A stretch of DNA of 64,000 nt from contig NQOF01000001.1 of NCBI GenBank assembly GCA_002270465.1, positions 188,501-252,500 of the forward strand. Reading direction: 5' to 3'. The notes beneath the pieces are model-generated. The model saw nothing but the letters and a program-made list of their open reading frames with translations, had not been told where the DNA came from and did not search any database. Numbering within the stretch: position 1 is the stretch's first letter; each line of letters opens with the position of its first letter. The translations under genes were made by a program, and so were the position numbers. The DNA is from Blautia hominis (GTDB lineage Bacteria; Bacillota; Clostridia; Lachnospirales; Lachnospiraceae). Shown here piece by piece: positions 62,016 through 64,000 of this stretch.

Positions 62016-63452
62016 TTATTTTACTTCGATCACATGGAGCATATTGGTAACATTCTGCTCATCCTTGCGGCTGTTGGTAGCCGGGTCACCGGCGGTGAAG
62101 ACTGCAAGCTGGCCTTTTTTCACAAGGCGTTTGCGTTTTACGGTCTCCATGGCACTTGTCAGGATGTTCTCTGTAGTGTCTTTTGTATTGCCTTTCAGCG
62201 GTCTGACACCCCAGTAGAGCTGCATTTTGTGCTGTACAAACTCGTTGGGTGTGATAGCGTAAATGGGCATAGTCGGACGGAAGCTGGATACCAGCCTTGC
62301 GGTCTTGCCTGACATAGTCGGTGTGATGATACAGTCCGCATCAATATTTCTGGCTGTGCGGACAGATGAAATACCGATGGCACTGGATACCAATGTCTGT
62401 TTGTACATGGTCCTGTGCTGGATGTATTTGTCATAATCCACATGTTTTTCTGTATCCTCAGCAATCTCCCCCATCATAGTCAGGGCTTCTACCGGGTATT
62501 TACCTGCTGCGGTCTCTCCGGAAAGCATGACTGCATCGGTTCCGTCATAGATGGCATTTGCCACATCCGCCACCTCCGCACGCGTTGGACGGGGATTACG
62601 GATCATAGAATCCAGCATCTGCGTGGCGGTGATGACCGGAATATAGTTTTCATTGCATTTTTTGATGATCAGCTTCTGGATGTAAGGTACTTCCTGGGCC
62701 GGTATCTCCACACCCAGGTCGCCTCTGGCCACCATGATGCCGTCTGCGGCTGCAATGATCTCGTCAATATTCTCAACACCCTCTGCGTTCTCGATCTTTG
62801 CAATGATGCTGATCTGCTCTGCATGATGCTCCTGCAGAATCTTGCGGATCTCCTTGACACCTGCTGCATTCCTGATAAAAGAAGCGGCGATGAAATCAAT
62901 ATCCTGCTGGATACCAAAAATGATATCCGCCTTGTCTTTCTCTGTGATAGCCGGAAGTTTCACTCTGACGTTAGGTACATTTACGCCCTTTTTCTCCCCC
63001 AGCTCTCCGCCGTTGGCAACTGTACAGACAATATGGTCCTTTTTCACAACCTTTACGTCCAGCTCAATAAGACCGTCATCGATCAGGATCTTATTGCCCG
63101 GTTTGACCTCTTTTGCCAGTCCGGGATATGTGATGGAACATCCTTTTTCATTACCTGTCATTTCTTCCATATAGAGAGTGAAATCTGCGCCCTCTGTCAG
63201 AGTTACTTTCTTTCCATCCTCCAGGACTCCGGTACGGATTTCCGGGCCTTTGGTGTCAAGGAGTATAGCTACCGGCTTATCCAGCTCTTCTCTGACATTT
63301 TTCAGCAGGTTCATACGGTTACGCTGTTCCTCGTAATCCCCGTGTGAAAAGTTGAAGCGGGCCACATCCATGCCGTGTCTGACCAGCGCTTTCATTGTGG
63401 CTTTTTTGTCCGTATTCGGACCCATGGTACATACAATCTTCGTCTTGCGCAT
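62016..63452 (-). CDS. pyk: Pyruvate kinase
   Basis: A 478-residue glycolytic enzyme: RKTKIVCTMGPNTDKKATM start, RFNFSHG, LDTKGPEIRTG, ILIDDGLIEL, and the catalytic signature IIAKIENAEGVENIDEI. It converts phosphoenolpyruvate and ADP to pyruvate and ATP. The C-terminal extra PEP-utiliser domain found in some Firmicutes is absent. TAGGAGGAA precedes the start. Its terminator lies beyond an inserted miniature element. Confidence 0.96.
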   Translation of the reverse strand: MRKTKIVCTMGPNTDKKATMKALVRHGMDVARFNFSHGDYEEQRNRMNLLKNVREELDKPVAILLDTKGPEIRTGVLEDGKKVTLTEGADFTLYMEEMTGNEKGCSITYPGLAKEVKPGNKILIDDGLIELDVKVVKKDHIVCTVANGGELGEKKGVNVPNVRVKLPAITEKDKADIIFGIQQDIDFIAASFIRNAAGVKEIRKILQEHHAEQISIIAKIENAEGVENIDEIIAAADGIMVARGDLGVEIPAQEVPYIQKLIIKKCNENYIPVITATQMLDSMIRNPRPTRAEVADVANAIYDGTDAVMLSGETAAGKYPVEALTMMGEIAEDTEKHVDYDKYIQHRTMYKQTLVSSAIGISSVRTARNIDADCIITPTMSGKTARLVSSFRPTMPIYAITPNEFVQHKMQLYWGVRPLKGNTKDTTENILTSAMETVKRKRLVKKGQLAVFTAGDPATNSRKDEQNVTNMLHVIEVK

Positions 63453-63473
63453 AAATTCCTCCTAATGATATCG

Positions 63474-64000
63474 TCACTTTATATGTTCATGAGTAAAAAG
63501 ATGATCCTGGCAGTATTCATAGTTGCCGTTGCATTTGGAGCAGAAACGGAATTCCAGGTTATCCCCGTCCTTTTCCGTCCTGCCGCACACCGCGCATTTA
63601 TGCTTTGTCACACCCGGTGCCATTTTGGGATGGACTGCTTTTTGAAACTGCTGCCGCCTGTGCACCTCTTTTGGATTGATATGGTTGTAATTCCTGGTGG
63701 CAAAAAAGAAAACAATGAAGTTCAGCAGGGATGCAATGATCATCATTCTGATTGACCAGATCGGTGTCTTTATAAAGTTATAAACCAGGTATGCCACATC
63801 CAGATATGCCAGCCACTTGATCTTCACCGGAATGATAAAGTACAGAAGAAGCTGCATATCCGGATAACTGGCTGCAAAAGCCAGGAAGATTGACAGGTTG
63901 ATATAATATGTGGAGATAGCTGCCATCCCGTACAGGGAATTTACTGGCCCTTGTATGAAATACAGCAGAAAAGCACCGATGATCGTGCTTAAAATACCTC
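63474..64000 (-). CDS. Membrane protein with C-terminal zinc ribbon, N-terminus beyond window
   Basis: The frame is open to the right edge (at least 175 residues; reading GILSTIIGAFLLYFIQGPVN before the Met at 63926). It has about five hydrophobic segments, then a basic linker and a zinc ribbon, CAVCG and CSKCN, followed by YEYCQDHLFTHEH. The membrane part resembles rhomboid-like integral proteins of clostridia, but no Ser-His dyad can be judged from the fragment. It ends 21 bp before pyk, so they may be cotranscribed. Confidence 0.75.
   Translation of the reverse strand, partial: GILSTIIGAFLLYFIQGPVNSLYGMAAISTYYINLSIFLAFAASYPDMQLLLYFIIPVKIKWLAYLDVAYLVYNFIKTPIWSIRMMIIASLLNFIVFFFATRNYNHINPKEVHRRQQFQKAVHPKMAPGVTKHKCAVCGRTEKDGDNLEFRFCSKCNGNYEYCQDHLFTHEHIK

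Noticed and set aside
1-64000. CRISPR arrays, prophage, rRNA genes, replication origin
   Set aside because: No spaced direct repeats, phage structural genes, rRNA sequence or DnaA-box cluster noticed on reading both strands.

Overview
The window reads as chromosome of a Firmicute of the Lachnospiraceae (Blautia-like) type. Supporting signs are Gram-positive lipoprotein signals, strong AGGAGG ribosome sites, YesM/YesN-type two-component control, Rpn-family nucleases, many membrane/ABC operons and moderate GC. No rRNA, prophage or CRISPR array was seen. Genus-level placement is inference from gene style only.

Layout. 1-3235 (minus) is the N-terminal 1078 codons of a giant multicopper oxidase related to MnxG-type Mn oxidases; it runs off the left edge. 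3584-5290 (plus) holds a ferredoxin, a NapH-like membrane Fe-S protein and an EamA transporter. 5336-7769 (minus) has two tandem membrane diguanylate cyclases. 7887-9107 is a CLC-F fluoride/proton antiporter behind a complete fluoride riboswitch with terminator and promoter, followed by an NhaC-type antiporter. 10932-15256 carries an AraC regulator, a (methyl)malonate-semialdehyde dehydrogenase and adenine deaminase. 15292-19935 is a 1547-residue multi-PAS hybrid histidine kinase. A chemotaxis receptor (20857-22917) shares a duplicated promoter/leader with that kinase. 24293-25504 is aspartokinase.

25926-35375 (minus) is a carbohydrate island: a YesN/YesM two-component pair, an ABC importer (binding protein and two permeases, no ATPase), a GH13 enzyme and a uroporphyrinogen-decarboxylase-family methyltransferase. 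35629-41754 is a patchwork: a small jelly-roll-like protein, a MATE exporter behind a terminator-type leader, an Rpn nuclease, a small monooxygenase-fold protein, two GNAT acetyltransferases and a PEBP gene broken by an 8-bp tandem duplication. 41836-49787 holds an AT-rich zinc-ribbon protein, an HtrA protease, an ABC exporter and an OmpR/HK pair. Two tRNA genes (Val-CAC, Ala-CGC) follow.

50783-57303 holds a BlaI repressor with a truncated BlaR1, a redox operon (ferredoxin-nitroreductase, ArsR, flavodoxin-ferredoxin) interrupted by a miniature transposon, and an ECF sigma/ABC operon. 57462-63452 holds GH42 beta-galactosidase with a sulfatase remnant upstream, lysA, a HAD phosphatase and pyruvate kinase. 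A membrane protein with a zinc ribbon is cut by the right edge.

Three miniature inverted-repeat elements with 8-bp target duplications (two 143-bp near-identical copies and a related 134-bp one) mark recent transposition. The best leads are the triplicated multicopper oxidase, the fluoride switch/exporter unit, the duplicated leader linking the sensor kinase and chemoreceptor, the MATE attenuator and the miniature elements.
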